A stretch of DNA of 64,000 nucleotides from Gilliamella sp. wkB7 (lineage in GTDB: Bacteria; Pseudomonadota; Gammaproteobacteria; Enterobacterales; Orbaceae). The stretch is taken from assembly GCF_001693435.1 (NCBI RefSeq), contig NZ_CM004509.1, positions 1,054,001-1,118,000 of the forward strand. Direction: 5' to 3'. Below the pieces are notes generated by a model. That model did not search any database and was not told the origin of the DNA. It worked only from the letters and a program-made list of their open reading frames with translations. Every line of letters begins with the position of its first letter. Position 1 is the first letter of the stretch. The translations under genes and the position numbers were made by a program. Of this stretch, positions 11,541 to 21,237 are shown one piece after another.

Positions 11541-12896
11541 CTATTGTTTAAATTGTATTTTTTCGATGAGTTCTTCCATTTTTGCACTACGCGAACCTTT
11601 AACAAGCATAGTTAATTTTGGATACTGACGAAGTAAAGTTAGTAAATAGCTAACCGCATCTTGTTTATTACTAAAATGGTGACCTACACCACTAAACTCA
11701 CTAATACTCTGACTGAGTTTTCCAACACTTACAACACAATCAATTTGCTCTTGTTTAGCTATTTCACCTATTTTTTGATGATATTTTTCTGCTTCGTATC
11801 CAAGTTCAGCCATATCACCAACGACAAGCACTCGATACCCTTGTTGGCTTGCTAAAACTTTAATCGCAGCAGACATCGATCCAACATTGGCATTATAAGT
11901 ATCATCTAAAATTAATTGTGTTTCATTTAATTTTATTGGAAATAATCGCCCCTTTACAGGGTTTAAAGTAGATAAACCTTTAACCACTTGTTCAAAATTA
12001 GCGCCTACCGAAATAGCTAAAGCTGAAGCTGCAATAGCATTAGAAACATTATGCTGTCCAATTAATGGTAATATAATTTCGCATTCGCCATGAGGGGAAT
12101 GTAAAATAAATCGAGTATGTTCTGAAATATGAATATTACTAGCATAAAAGTCTGCCGATGAATTATTCAATGAAAAAGTCCAGACAGTTTTATTCGTTAA
12201 TTGAGTAATCCATTTATCACTGCAACTATCCAAATTAATTATTGCAATACCATCTTTAGGTAACCCTTGAAAAATCTCTCCTTTAGCTATTGCCACACCT
12301 TCAAGTGAACCAAAACCTTCAAGATGCGCCTCAGAAATATTATTAATTAAAGCTGTTTGAGGTTTAACAATATTGGTTGTATAGGCGATTTCACCGATAT
12401 GATTAGCGCCTAATTCTATTACAGCAAACTCATCTTGTTGTGTTAAACGAAATAGCGTTAATGGTACACCTATATCATTATTGAAATTACCTTGTGTATA
12501 AAGTGTTTGTCCGCAATTTTGTAAAATCGAAGCGGTCATTTCTTTAACTGATGTCTTTCCTGAAGAACCAGTAAGCGCTACAATTTTTGCTTTACTTTGT
12601 TGACGAATAAATGCAGCTATTTTGCCTAAAGCCTGATGCGTATCGCTTACAATAATTTGTGGTATTTCATGATCAATTTTATGATTAACAATCACTGCTA
12701 TAGCGCCATTTTTTATCGCTTGCTCGGCAAATTCATGTCCATCAAAATTATCGCCAATAAGCGCTATAAATAGTGACTTATTAGAAATTTTACGCGAATC
12801 GGTACTAATAGATTCAACTACCCAATTTTCATTATCAATATGATAAGATTTTCCATTTATCAGTTGCTTAATTTTTTCAATACTTAATGGGATCAT
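11541..12896 (-). CDS. murF: UDP-MurNAc-tripeptide--D-Ala-D-Ala ligase
   Basis: MurF attaches the D-Ala-D-Ala made by Ddl to the UDP-MurNAc tripeptide, finishing the cytoplasmic precursor. The 451 residues (E. coli 452) have the N-terminal substrate domain with STDSR near 31-35, the ATP loop GSSGKTS at 110-116, the GANHIGEI metal region, and a C-terminal domain starting near DDTYNAN. The start overlaps the end of murE by 4 bases. Confidence 0.97.
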   Translation of the reverse strand: MIPLSIEKIKQLINGKSYHIDNENWVVESISTDSRKISNKSLFIALIGDNFDGHEFAEQAIKNGAIAVIVNHKIDHEIPQIIVSDTHQALGKIAAFIRQQSKAKIVALTGSSGKTSVKEMTASILQNCGQTLYTQGNFNNDIGVPLTLFRLTQQDEFAVIELGANHIGEIAYTTNIVKPQTALINNISEAHLEGFGSLEGVAIAKGEIFQGLPKDGIAIINLDSCSDKWITQLTNKTVWTFSLNNSSADFYASNIHISEHTRFILHSPHGECEIILPLIGQHNVSNAIAASALAISVGANFEQVVKGLSTLNPVKGRLFPIKLNETQLILDDTYNANVGSMSAAIKVLASQQGYRVLVVGDMAELGYEAEKYHQKIGEIAKQEQIDCVVSVGKLSQSISEFSGVGHHFSNKQDAVSYLLTLLRQYPKLTMLVKGSRSAKMEELIEKIQFKQ

Positions 12897-14443
12897 AATT
12901 GACTCTCAATTCCTAAAAGCTGTCTGACTGTTTCCTGATCTGAATAGTGATATTTTATTTTGCCAATAATTTGATAATCCTCATGGCCTTTTCCTGCAAT
13001 TAATATCACATCATTTGGCTTTGCTTGTGCAAGTGTTTGTGTAATAGCTTGCGCTCTATCTGTGATCACTTGTATCTCTTTATTATCATGGAAACCTTGC
13101 TGTATATCATGAATAATATTCATTTCATCTTCTGTACGAGGATTGTCATTAGTTAATACTACTTTGTCAGCAAATTGCTCAGCTATTTCTGCCATTAAAG
13201 GTCTTTTGCCTGTATCTCTATCTCCACCACACCCAAAAATTACCCATAAGGATCCTTTACAATGAATTCGACTTGCTTGTAACGCTTTTTGTAATGCATC
13301 AGGTGTATGGGCATAATCAACAATGACTGTTGGATTATTGTTTGAATGTATGACTTCCATTCGTCCACAAATTGGTTTAAGAAAAGATGCCATATTAATT
13401 ACAGCAAAAAATGGATAATCAAGCGTTAATAATGTTGCTATAGCTAACAATATGTTAGACACATTGAATTCACCTAATAATCGACTGTTGATAATGGCAT
13501 TACCCCAAGTAGACTTCATATGAATTTTGGCACCTTTATCATGATATTCAATCATAGATACGCCAACATAAGGAGTATTTAACGCTTTTAATCGTCTTAA
13601 AGATTTAGGTTGACAAGATACAGCCGTCACTTGTGAAAGCTTCTCAATCCAACGTTTACCATATTTGTCATCATAGTTAATAATTGACTTACCCGAGTTT
13701 GAAACGTGTTTTTCTTTTTCATCAGGATTAAATAACGACCACTTTGCTTTAGCATATTTACTCATGGTTTTATGGTAATCAAGATGATCACGACTTATAT
13801 TAGTAAATACCGTTGCGGCACAATTTAAGCCTTTTACTCGATTCATCGCAAGTCCATGAGAAGAGATCTCCATCGCCACAACTTTAACATGTTTTTTCAC
13901 AAAATCAGCTAATAATGATTGAACATCTATAGCGGATGCCGTTGTATTAATTGATGGTTCTAGATGATTATAAATTCCGTTTCCAATGGTACCTAATATA
14001 GCTGTTTTATCATTAAGCAATGTTGTACATTGAGCAATAAGTTGCGTAATCGTAGTTTTTCCATTCGTACCTGTTACGCCAATAACCGATAATTTTTTTG
14101 ATGGAGAATGATAAAAATCATTTGCAATAACAGATAAGCGCTGTGAAAGTTGAAAAACACTGATCTGTGGTATAACCGATTGATCATCTTTTTTCAAATA
14201 ATCAATTTTTAAATCATTCGATTTTCTATAACTTTCAATTAAAATAACAACAGCGCCCGCTGAAATAGCTTCAGAAATAAATTTTCGCCCATCAACTGAA
14301 TAACCTTTAATAGCAACAAATACATCATTTTCTTTCACTTTGCGACTATCAATTCGCAAATTATTAAGCGGGAAATCTTTTAATTTTAGAGTTTCATCCC
14401 CCCCTAATAATTTAAATAATGTTTTAAATGTGCTTGTAGCCAC
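12893..14443 (-). CDS. murE: UDP-MurNAc-dipeptide--meso-diaminopimelate ligase
   Basis: MurE adds the third residue of the stem peptide. The 516 residues (E. coli 495) show an SRKV-containing uridine domain, the ATP loop GTNGKTT at 125-131, and the DNPRTE motif near residue 425. That motif is the hallmark of enzymes that use meso-diaminopimelate rather than lysine, as expected in a Gram-negative cell. The start is GTG; an AGGTGG site lies 6 bases upstream. The protein is about 20 residues longer than the E. coli one, spread over small insertions. Confidence 0.96.
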   Translation of the reverse strand: MATSTFKTLFKLLGGDETLKLKDFPLNNLRIDSRKVKENDVFVAIKGYSVDGRKFISEAISAGAVVILIESYRKSNDLKIDYLKKDDQSVIPQISVFQLSQRLSVIANDFYHSPSKKLSVIGVTGTNGKTTITQLIAQCTTLLNDKTAILGTIGNGIYNHLEPSINTTASAIDVQSLLADFVKKHVKVVAMEISSHGLAMNRVKGLNCAATVFTNISRDHLDYHKTMSKYAKAKWSLFNPDEKEKHVSNSGKSIINYDDKYGKRWIEKLSQVTAVSCQPKSLRRLKALNTPYVGVSMIEYHDKGAKIHMKSTWGNAIINSRLLGEFNVSNILLAIATLLTLDYPFFAVINMASFLKPICGRMEVIHSNNNPTVIVDYAHTPDALQKALQASRIHCKGSLWVIFGCGGDRDTGKRPLMAEIAEQFADKVVLTNDNPRTEDEMNIIHDIQQGFHDNKEIQVITDRAQAITQTLAQAKPNDVILIAGKGHEDYQIIGKIKYHYSDQETVRQLLGIESQL

Positions 14444-14456
14444 CTTTTACCACCTA

Positions 14457-16235
14457 TTAATAAATAATCGTTTGACCGTCTACTTGCCGATCTGGTTTAA
14501 CATTCATAGTTCTAAGTACTCCCCCCATAATACGGCTAAAAACTGGGGCGGAAACAGAACCTCCGTAATATTGACCAGCTTTCGGATTATCAATAATTAC
14601 GACCAACGAATATTTTGGTCTTGTTGCTGGTGCAATCCCTGCTGTGTACGCCAAATATTGATTGACATAGCGCCCACTTGATAATTTTTTAGCAGTACCG
14701 GTTTTAACCCCGACACTATAACCAGGCACTGATGCTTTTGCCCCACCACCTGAAACAGCTACCGCTTCCATTAATTGAACAACTATTTTCGCTATTTTTT
14801 CTGGTACAACTCGCTGACCTTCGATAGGTTGGTTAACTTTTAAAATAGAAACAGGTCGATAAACTCCATAACTACCAATTGTTGCATAGGCTCTTGCTAA
14901 TTGTAGCGGTGTCACTCTTAATCCATATCCAAATGCAAATGTTGCTCTTTCAATATCAGCCCATTTTCTGGTTCTATCTGCAGCTATTGATCCATTGACT
15001 TCCCCACCTAGTCCGAGTCCTGTTGGCTGTCCTAAACCGAAACGACTATAATACTCAACAAGTTCGCCAGATTGCATTTGCAAAGCCAATTTACTCACAC
15101 CTACGTTACTCGATTTTTCCAAAATACCTGCTAAATTTAATGATTTTTGGTATGACACATCTTTAATCTCGTAACGATTTACTAAAAAAGGTCTAGTATC
15201 AATAACAGTATTCAAATCTGCGATTTTCTTCTCTAACGCAGCCATTACAACCAAAGGTTTTACTGTAGAACCAGGTTCAAATGCATCCGTTACAGCACGA
15301 TTACGTAGCAAATTATAATCAATTGATGATCGATTATTAGGATTATAAGATGGGCTAGTAGCCATTGCTAAAATCTCACCTGTATGTACATCAATTAAAA
15401 CGGCAGTACCGCTATCGGCTTTATTAAATGCAACAGCCTGACTAAGCTCGCTATAAACTAATGATTGTAACCGTTCATCAATACTTAATACTAAATCTTC
15501 TGCTGTTTCACTCTCTGTTCGTTCTATTTCTTCAATGACGCGTCCTACTCGATCACGTCTAATAACTCTTTGTCCTGATTCACCCGTTAACCATTTATTA
15601 AAACTTTTCTCGATACCCTCAGCACCTTTTTCTGTACCATTTTCATCAATATCCGTTAAACCAATAAGCTGAGCAATGTTCTCTGCTGCTGGATAGTAGC
15701 GTTTTGACGTTTTTGCAAAGGAAATCCCTGGCAATTTTAACTGTTTTAAATAATTCGAGATTGTCGGTGTTATTTGTTTAGATAAATAAACAAAACGCAT
15801 AGACGGATTACTCAGTTTTTGCTCAAGCGTTGACATTGGAATATTCAGAGTTTTTGCTAACCCTTGCCACCTTATATCATCAGCTTTTACACCGCCTTTT
15901 TGTACAACAATTTTTGGATCAGCCCACACATCAAACATTGGTACACTTACAGCTAAGGCTCGCCCATTACGATCAGTAATCATAGCTCTTGGCGCATCCA
16001 TTTCTTGGTGTCGAATTGATCGTTTATTACCTTCTGCAATAAGTTTATCAGGTTCTATGATCTGCAAAATTGCCATTCGGATAATCAAACAAACAATAGC
16101 AAAGATAATAAAACCATATACAACATAAAAACGATTAGGTGTAAAAAACTGTTTTTTGTTATTCAGTTTATTTACTTTAGTAGTCTTTAAAACCTTTTTA
16201 GATTTATCTTTATTATTTTTTTTAACAGGTTTCAT
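14457..16235 (-). CDS. ftsI: Septal transpeptidase FtsI (PBP3)
   Basis: FtsI crosslinks septal peptidoglycan as the partner of FtsW. The 592 residues have a basic cytoplasmic tail, one membrane anchor near 37-57, a pedestal domain beginning at DAPRAMITDRNG, and a class B transpeptidase domain. The active-site tetrad STVK is at 323-326, SSN follows about 50 residues later, and KTGT lies near the C-terminal end. The ATG overlaps the ftsL stop by one base. The length matches E. coli PBP3 (588). Confidence 0.97.
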   Translation of the reverse strand: MKPVKKNNKDKSKKVLKTTKVNKLNNKKQFFTPNRFYVVYGFIIFAIVCLIIRMAILQIIEPDKLIAEGNKRSIRHQEMDAPRAMITDRNGRALAVSVPMFDVWADPKIVVQKGGVKADDIRWQGLAKTLNIPMSTLEQKLSNPSMRFVYLSKQITPTISNYLKQLKLPGISFAKTSKRYYPAAENIAQLIGLTDIDENGTEKGAEGIEKSFNKWLTGESGQRVIRRDRVGRVIEEIERTESETAEDLVLSIDERLQSLVYSELSQAVAFNKADSGTAVLIDVHTGEILAMATSPSYNPNNRSSIDYNLLRNRAVTDAFEPGSTVKPLVVMAALEKKIADLNTVIDTRPFLVNRYEIKDVSYQKSLNLAGILEKSSNVGVSKLALQMQSGELVEYYSRFGLGQPTGLGLGGEVNGSIAADRTRKWADIERATFAFGYGLRVTPLQLARAYATIGSYGVYRPVSILKVNQPIEGQRVVPEKIAKIVVQLMEAVAVSGGGAKASVPGYSVGVKTGTAKKLSSGRYVNQYLAYTAGIAPATRPKYSLVVIIDNPKAGQYYGGSVSAPVFSRIMGGVLRTMNVKPDRQVDGQTIIY

Positions 16236-16612
16236 TATTTACTCTTTATCACAATAACGGTTTCATTTTCTGATGTCACATAAGACATACCTAATTGATT
16301 TTTTGCTCTATATTCAACACGTTTCGGATCTGCAAGTACATTTTCTTCGATGACTAAATTACGCCATTCACTCTCTAAGACATCCTGTTCTAATAAAAGT
16401 TGTTCACGTTCAAATAGCTGTTTACGAACCTGTTGAGTTGTGATTAATACAGCACCAGCCGACAAAATTATAAGAACTAGTAATAGTAATGAAAATTTTT
16501 GATTCTTAATCAGATCACCAATAATTAGACCAAATAGACTATTTCTTGGCCTTTTTTGGCTATCGATTTCAGCATATAAGTTATCAAAATCATTACTTTG
16601 ATTACGATTCAT
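16235..16612 (-). CDS. ftsL: Cell division protein FtsL
   Basis: FtsL is a small bitopic protein that forms a coiled-coil complex with FtsB and FtsQ and activates FtsWI. The 125 residues comprise an acidic and polar cytoplasmic tail, one membrane segment at roughly 36-56, and a periplasmic helix rich in Glu, Leu and Gln (about 62-95) fit for a coiled coil. Sequence identity within FtsL is low, so the call depends on topology, size and position: it overlaps rsmH by 11 bases and ftsI by 1. Confidence 0.92.
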   Translation of the reverse strand: MNRNQSNDFDNLYAEIDSQKRPRNSLFGLIIGDLIKNQKFSLLLLVLIILSAGAVLITTQQVRKQLFEREQLLLEQDVLESEWRNLVIEENVLADPKRVEYRAKNQLGMSYVTSENETVIVIKSK

Positions 16613-17540
16613 TTTTCCTTTCAGCTACCCTTAATATTGCACTTCGTGAACGAGGGTTGTGGTTAATCTCATCAGCACTTGGCTTAACTTTACCAAGTGT
16701 TTTTAGTTTAGCCCCACCATATTGTTTAATTTGTTGTTCTGTTAGTGGTAATCCAGCAGGAAGTTCTGGTCCTTTGCTATTTTTACTAATAAACTGTTTA
16801 ACTATTCTATCTTCTAAAGAATGAAAACTAATTATTGCCAATCTACCTTTATCGGTCAGTACTGACAAACTACTATTTAATGCCTGTTCAACTTCTTCCA
16901 ATTCACTATTGATATAAATACGAATCGCTTGAAAACTCCGAGTTGCAGGATGTTTATATTTATCTTTTTTAGGTGTGGCTTTTTCAATTAAATTCGCCAA
17001 TTCTAAGGTTCGAGTTATTGGCGCAATTCTATTTTGTTCAACTATTGCCCGAGCAATACGTTTAGCAAACTTTTCTTCCCCAAATGTTTTTAGCACCCAA
17101 GCAATATCAGCTTCATCGCTAGTTAATAACCACTCACTTGCAGTCATACCTTTATGACTATTCATTCGCATATCAAGAGGGCCATCTCGCATAAATGAAA
17201 ATCCCCTTTGAGGATCATCTAATTGTGGTGATGAGACACCAAGATCTAATAAAAAACCATCAACTTTACCGAGTAATCCTAAATCATCAATATATTGATA
17301 AACATTAGAAAATTCTCCACGAATAAAGGTAAATCTAGGATCTTTTATTTCAGCTGCGGCTTGTTGTGCTAACGCGTCACGATCAATAGCAATTAACTTT
17401 CCTTGCTCTCCAAGTTGTTCTAGTATCAGACGAGAATGCCCACCTCGACCGAAAGTTCCATCAACATAAATGCCGTTTTTTTTTATATTCAATGCTGTTA
17501 CGGCTTCATTTAATAAAACTGTTGTATGTTGATAGCTCAT
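16602..17540 (-). CDS. rsmH: 16S rRNA m4C1402 methyltransferase
   Basis: RsmH (MraW) methylates N4 of C1402 in the 16S rRNA P-site region with S-adenosylmethionine. The 312 residues (E. coli 313) include the start [10 protein letters not shown], the SAM-binding [10 protein letters not shown] at about 28-37, the [12 protein letters not shown] catalytic segment, and [11 protein letters not shown] near the C-terminus. It is the second gene of the dcw cluster, 18 bases after mraZ, and overlaps ftsL by 11 bases. Confidence 0.98.
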   Translation of the reverse strand: MSYQHTTVLLNEAVTALNIKKNGIYVDGTFGRGGHSRLILEQLGEQGKLIAIDRDALAQQAAAEIKDPRFTFIRGEFSNVYQYIDDLGLLGKVDGFLLDLGVSSPQLDDPQRGFSFMRDGPLDMRMNSHKGMTASEWLLTSDEADIAWVLKTFGEEKFAKRIARAIVEQNRIAPITRTLELANLIEKATPKKDKYKHPATRSFQAIRIYINSELEEVEQALNSSLSVLTDKGRLAIISFHSLEDRIVKQFISKNSKGPELPAGLPLTEQQIKQYGGAKLKTLGKVKPSADEINHNPRSRSAILRVAERKNES

Positions 17541-17558
17541 TAATTTTTTTACTCTTTG

Positions 17559-18005
17559 TTAAATAGTTAAACTTTTCAAATTATCAGATAAATTTGCAAT
17601 ATCAGTTGATAATGCTGCAATATCATCACTAATTTGTTGATACCATATTACTTCATCCCAAATCTCGAATTTATTAGATTGTCCAACAAACATGATATGT
17701 TTTTCTAGTTTGGCATATGTGCGTAACGTTGGCGGTAACAAAATTCTGCCTGAATTATCCATTGGACACTCAATTGCATAACCTAATAATAATCGTTTAA
17801 CTCTACGTTCAGCCTCAACCACAGTGGAAAGTGTCGAAAGTTGTTGCTCAATTCTTTTCCATTCAGACATGGAGTAAAGAGTAAGACAAGGATGGTATAA
17901 TCCAATAGTACAAACCATACCTTCAGACAAAAATTCACGGTAGCGAGTAGGAATAGCCATCCGCCCTTTACTATCTAAAGTGACTGAAGTTGCACCGCTG
18001 AACAT
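17559..18005 (-). CDS. mraZ: Transcriptional regulator MraZ
   Basis: MraZ is a DNA-binding regulator of its own dcw operon. The 148 residues (E. coli 152) contain two AbrB-like half domains, each with the DxxxR-type core: LDSKGRMAIP near 10-19 and MDNSGRILLP near 82-91. The gene begins the dcw cluster, as in most bacteria. Three GTGG boxes at 10-bp spacing lie upstream at about 18083-18108, matching the known arrangement of MraZ targets, so autoregulation is likely. Confidence 0.97.
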   Translation of the reverse strand: MFSGATSVTLDSKGRMAIPTRYREFLSEGMVCTIGLYHPCLTLYSMSEWKRIEQQLSTLSTVVEAERRVKRLLLGYAIECPMDNSGRILLPPTLRTYAKLEKHIMFVGQSNKFEIWDEVIWYQQISDDIAALSTDIANLSDNLKSLTI

Positions 18006-18082
18006 AAAAGCACCGTTAGTTATAAATTTTTAGTATTTTTTATTTGTTAATAATCAATTAGTTAAATAATTATGACTTTCTT

Positions 18083-18108
18083 GCCACTTAACCCCACTTT
18101 TTACCACA
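18083..18108 (-). promoter_or_regulatory. MraZ operator: three GTGG boxes with 10-bp period
   Basis: On the minus strand GTGG occurs at 18107-18104, 18097-18094 and 18087-18084, exactly 10 bases apart, 79-102 bases upstream of the mraZ start. E. coli MraZ is known to bind TGGG repeats with one-turn spacing in the same place. A weak promoter (TTGATT, 16 bases, TACTAA) can be read between the boxes and mraZ. The rest of the 411-base gap (18006-18416) shows no gene; it holds only this operator and the pgl terminator. Confidence 0.8.
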
Positions 18109-18384
18109 AAAGTCACAAAATTAATAGGCATTTAATTAATTAATTTCTCATTGTTTAACAACACAGTTCTATTTTATTTTTTAAAAATAAACTAAAAATC
18201 ACCAAAGTTTTTATTTTAAATAATAACAAAGTGTTAAAGATAACATTCGAATGTTCATGCTACTTTTGAGTATAAAAATCACACAAACCGATTAACAATA
18301 TGGGGCTAAATGAGTAGAAATATTTGCTTTAGTAATGATAAGAATTAACAAAATATTACAAAGGATTAATTTATCTGAAAATAA

Positions 18385-18406
18385 TTAGCCGACATTTGTC
18401 GGCTAA
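18385..18406 (-). terminator. Terminator hairpin after pgl
   Basis: TTAGCCGAC (18385-18393) pairs with GTCGGCTAA (18398-18406) around a 4-base loop. It starts 11 bases after the pgl stop on the minus strand and is followed by the moderately T-rich TTATTTTC. Confidence 0.75.
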
Positions 18407-18416
18407 CTTATGTAAT

Positions 18417-19115
18417 TTAGGAAGCTGACCAAAATCCAGTTACTTTAACTTTATTTTGCTGCAAAATGGCTCGAATTGGCATTTCATTAACATCATCGCC
18501 ATTTTCTGCTTGCTCTAATACAGCCATTTTACTTTCTCCAACTAAATGCAAATAGATATTTGTACTATTCAAAATAGTCGGTAAAGTCAAGGTAATACGA
18601 TCAAGAGGAGCTGTTAATGGAGTCATACCAACAACCTTACGACCTGATTTCATATCTAAGCCCGCTTGCAAATTAGCTGCACCAGGAAATAATGAAGCTG
18701 TATGACCATCTTCTCCCATACCTAAAATTACTACATCCAATGGCATTGGTACTTTATCTAAAATTTTGTCGGTAAGTTCAGCTCCATCAAATGGATTGTC
18801 ATAACTATTTTTTAGTCCTATAAAATTAGCTAATTTTGCTTTATTTTGTAACAAGTATGTCATTACTAATTTTTCATTACTGGCATCATCAGTATCATCA
18901 ACCCATCTATCATCAACTAATGTGATAAAAACTCGATTCCATTCTAGATCTTGCTGACTTAGTAAGGTAAACAATGGAATAGGTGTTTTACCTCCAGAAA
19001 CAGCAATAGAAGCATGACCTTTTTTTTCAATTGCTTGTTTTAAAGCATTAACAATATGTGAGGTTAAATCTTTAATCAACAACTGACTATTTTCATATTT
19101 GTTTAACGTAAACAT
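18417..19115 (-). CDS. pgl: 6-phosphogluconolactonase
   Basis: Pgl hydrolyses 6-phosphogluconolactone, the product of Zwf, in the oxidative pentose phosphate pathway. The 232-residue protein is of the NagB/DevB type: IAVSGGKTPIPLF near the N-terminus, a VDDRWV motif, and the conserved VILGMGEDGHTASLFPG segment. E. coli uses an unrelated lactonase (YbhE). The reading frame is open 42 bases further upstream into zwf, but the ATG at 19115 has AAGG 9 bases upstream and clears the zwf stop by 13 bases, so I chose it. zwf and pgl form an operon ended by a hairpin. Confidence 0.94.
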   Translation of the reverse strand: MFTLNKYENSQLLIKDLTSHIVNALKQAIEKKGHASIAVSGGKTPIPLFTLLSQQDLEWNRVFITLVDDRWVDDTDDASNEKLVMTYLLQNKAKLANFIGLKNSYDNPFDGAELTDKILDKVPMPLDVVILGMGEDGHTASLFPGAANLQAGLDMKSGRKVVGMTPLTAPLDRITLTLPTILNSTNIYLHLVGESKMAVLEQAENGDDVNEMPIRAILQQNKVKVTGFWSAS

Positions 19116-19128
19116 ATTTAATTTTCCT

Positions 19129-20589
19129 TTATTCAAATTCATGCCATGAATACCCATCTTTAGTGATTAAGGCAACCGATGCAACCGGCCCCCATGTACC
19201 TGCCTGATAAGTTTTTGGTGACTCTTTGTCTGATTCCCAAGCGCTAATAATCGAATCAACCCATTTCCATGCGGCTTCGACTTCATCACGATGGACGAAT
19301 AGAGCTTGTCTTCCTCGCATAACCTCCAGTAATAATCGTTCATAAGCATCAGCACGATGTTGATGAAAAGCCTCATTAAAACTGAGATCAAGCTTAGTTG
19401 TTTGTAACGTATGCGTACTATCTAATCCTGGGACTTTATTTAAAATTTCAATATCCATTCCCTCATCCGGTTGCAACCGAATGGTTAATTTATTTTGTGG
19501 TAACTCTGGATAAGATTCACTAAATAAATTAAGTGGTAATGGTTTAAAATAAACAACAACTTCGGAGCATTTGCTTGGTAAACGTTTACCTGTTCGCAAA
19601 TAAAAAGGTACTCCAGCCCAGCGCCAGTTATCAATATCAACACGAATGGCTACAAATGTTTCGGTATTACTCTCTTTATTTGCTCCATCTTCTTCTAAAT
19701 AACCAGGGACATTAATACCATTTACAAATCCTGCCGTATATTGCCCCCTTACAACTTTCTCACGAATATTTGTTTTATTTATTGGTCTAAGTGCATCAAG
19801 AACTGCTATTTTTTCATTACGTAAGCTATTATCTTCTAGGTTAGCAGGTGGCGACATAGCAATCATAGTTAAAATTTGTAATAAATGATTTTGCACCATA
19901 TCACGCATTTGACCAGCTTTATCAAAATATCCCCATCGACCCTCAATACCAACTTGTTCGGCTACCGTTATTTCCACATGATCGATCGAATTTCTATCCC
20001 AAAATGAGGCAAACAGTGGATTAGCAAAACGTAATGCCAATAGATTTAGAACGGATTCTTTACCTAAATAATGGTCAATACGATACACTTGTGATTCACT
20101 GAAATATTTTGCCACTGAATCATTGATTTCACGCGATGATTGTAAATCAGTACCCAGCGGTTTTTCCATGACGATTCGATTCTGATCTTGATTTAATCCA
20201 GCTTCAGCTAGACCTTGACAAATAGTACCAAAAGCCCCTGGATGCATCGCAAAATAAAAAATAGTAGGTCGAGTTTGATCAAGCTCATTTTTGAGTACAT
20301 TAAAACCTGAAAGATTATTAACATCCAATTTATGAAAGTTAAGCCTTTGGCTAAATCTTTGCCAAATATTTTCATCCAATGGTTCTGACATAAAGGTGGT
20401 TAATGCATCTTTCGCAACTTCAACATAAGCGTCGTGATCCCAATCTGCACGTCCGACACCTAAAATTTTGGTCTGTGTTGGCAATTTTCCATATTTTTCT
20501 AATTGATATAAAGACGGTAATAATTTGCGTCTTGTCAAATCCCCTTTAGCACCGAAAATAACTAAATTGCAAGCTGGGATATCAGACAT
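19129..20589 (-). CDS. zwf: Glucose-6-phosphate 1-dehydrogenase
   Basis: Zwf oxidises glucose 6-phosphate to 6-phosphogluconolactone and makes NADPH. The 486 residues (E. coli 491) start with the nucleotide-binding GAKGDLTRRKLLP segment. The catalytic RIDHYLGKE motif is near residue 172, and EKPLG lies upstream of it. The ATG has a clear AGGAG site. pgl follows by 13 bases, so both oxidative steps are encoded together. Confidence 0.97.
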   Translation of the reverse strand: MSDIPACNLVIFGAKGDLTRRKLLPSLYQLEKYGKLPTQTKILGVGRADWDHDAYVEVAKDALTTFMSEPLDENIWQRFSQRLNFHKLDVNNLSGFNVLKNELDQTRPTIFYFAMHPGAFGTICQGLAEAGLNQDQNRIVMEKPLGTDLQSSREINDSVAKYFSESQVYRIDHYLGKESVLNLLALRFANPLFASFWDRNSIDHVEITVAEQVGIEGRWGYFDKAGQMRDMVQNHLLQILTMIAMSPPANLEDNSLRNEKIAVLDALRPINKTNIREKVVRGQYTAGFVNGINVPGYLEEDGANKESNTETFVAIRVDIDNWRWAGVPFYLRTGKRLPSKCSEVVVYFKPLPLNLFSESYPELPQNKLTIRLQPDEGMDIEILNKVPGLDSTHTLQTTKLDLSFNEAFHQHRADAYERLLLEVMRGRQALFVHRDEVEAAWKWVDSIISAWESDKESPKTYQAGTWGPVASVALITKDGYSWHEFE

Positions 20590-20706
20590 GGTTCTCTCCT
20601 AAGGTGGTAGAATATACTTTATTCTATTCTGTTGTATTACCTATGTATACCTAGTTAATGGGGTAAATCATAATAATAGGCATTTGCCTTATTTTTTCTA
20701 AAATAA

Positions 20707-20731
20707 AAGGTCACCATGTAGGTGACCTTTA
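20707..20731 (-). terminator. Terminator after rplY
   Basis: AAAGGTCACC (20707-20716) pairs with GGTGACCTTT (20722-20731) around a 5-base loop. On the minus strand it follows the rplY stop by 40 bases and continues as TTTTATTTT, a good intrinsic terminator. Confidence 0.85.
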
Positions 20732-20771
20732 TCTTAAATCTTTGATTGGATAATATCCAATTAAAATATAA

Positions 20772-21056
20772 TTATACGCGAACAAAATCCATATGAACTA
20801 GTTTTGGCTTGAACGGGTGACGTTGTACCGCCTGCACTTTCGCTTTAACGGCTTTACCATCAACTTCAATAGTTAAAACTTCAGAATAAAATTCTGGTTT
20901 TTCTTGCATATTGAAGACTTGGTTGTGATCAAGCACAACAGAGATTGCAGGTTCAGTTCCACCATAAATAATAGCTGGGAATTTACCAGCGTGACGCAGG
21001 CGGCGGCTCGCACCCTTACCATGCTCTTTTCTAACTTCTGCTTTAAGTTTAAACAT
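20772..21056 (-). CDS. rplY: 50S ribosomal protein L25
   Basis: L25 binds 5S rRNA in the large subunit. The product from the ATG at 21056 is 94 residues, the same as the short E. coli form, and begins [21 protein letters not shown] in register with it. An ATG two codons earlier at 21062 is also in frame, but it lies too close to the AAGAGAA ribosome site. There is no CTC extension. The roughly 180-base upstream gap could hold the L25-binding autogenous leader known in E. coli relatives; I could not confirm a fold. A strong terminator follows. Confidence 0.95.
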   Translation of the reverse strand: MFKLKAEVRKEHGKGASRRLRHAGKFPAIIYGGTEPAISVVLDHNQVFNMQEKPEFYSEVLTIEVDGKAVKAKVQAVQRHPFKPKLVHMDFVRV

Positions 21057-21237
21057 TTTCATTTCTCTTAATTATTTTAAAATAAAAACCAATTACAGGC
21101 GACCCAGTAGTTGGCTATAAAATAGGTGCTTTAAAAAGCGCTAGCGATTATAAAGTTTAATCCGATTAAACGCAATCAAATAATACTATCGACTTTGTAT
21201 CATATTGATTGCGTGTACAACTATAATCAAAAAATAA

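Noticed and set aside
19116..19157. N-terminal extension of pgl overlapping zwf
   Set aside because: The ATG at 19115 has a proper ribosome site and avoids the overlap; the extra 14 residues have no family support.
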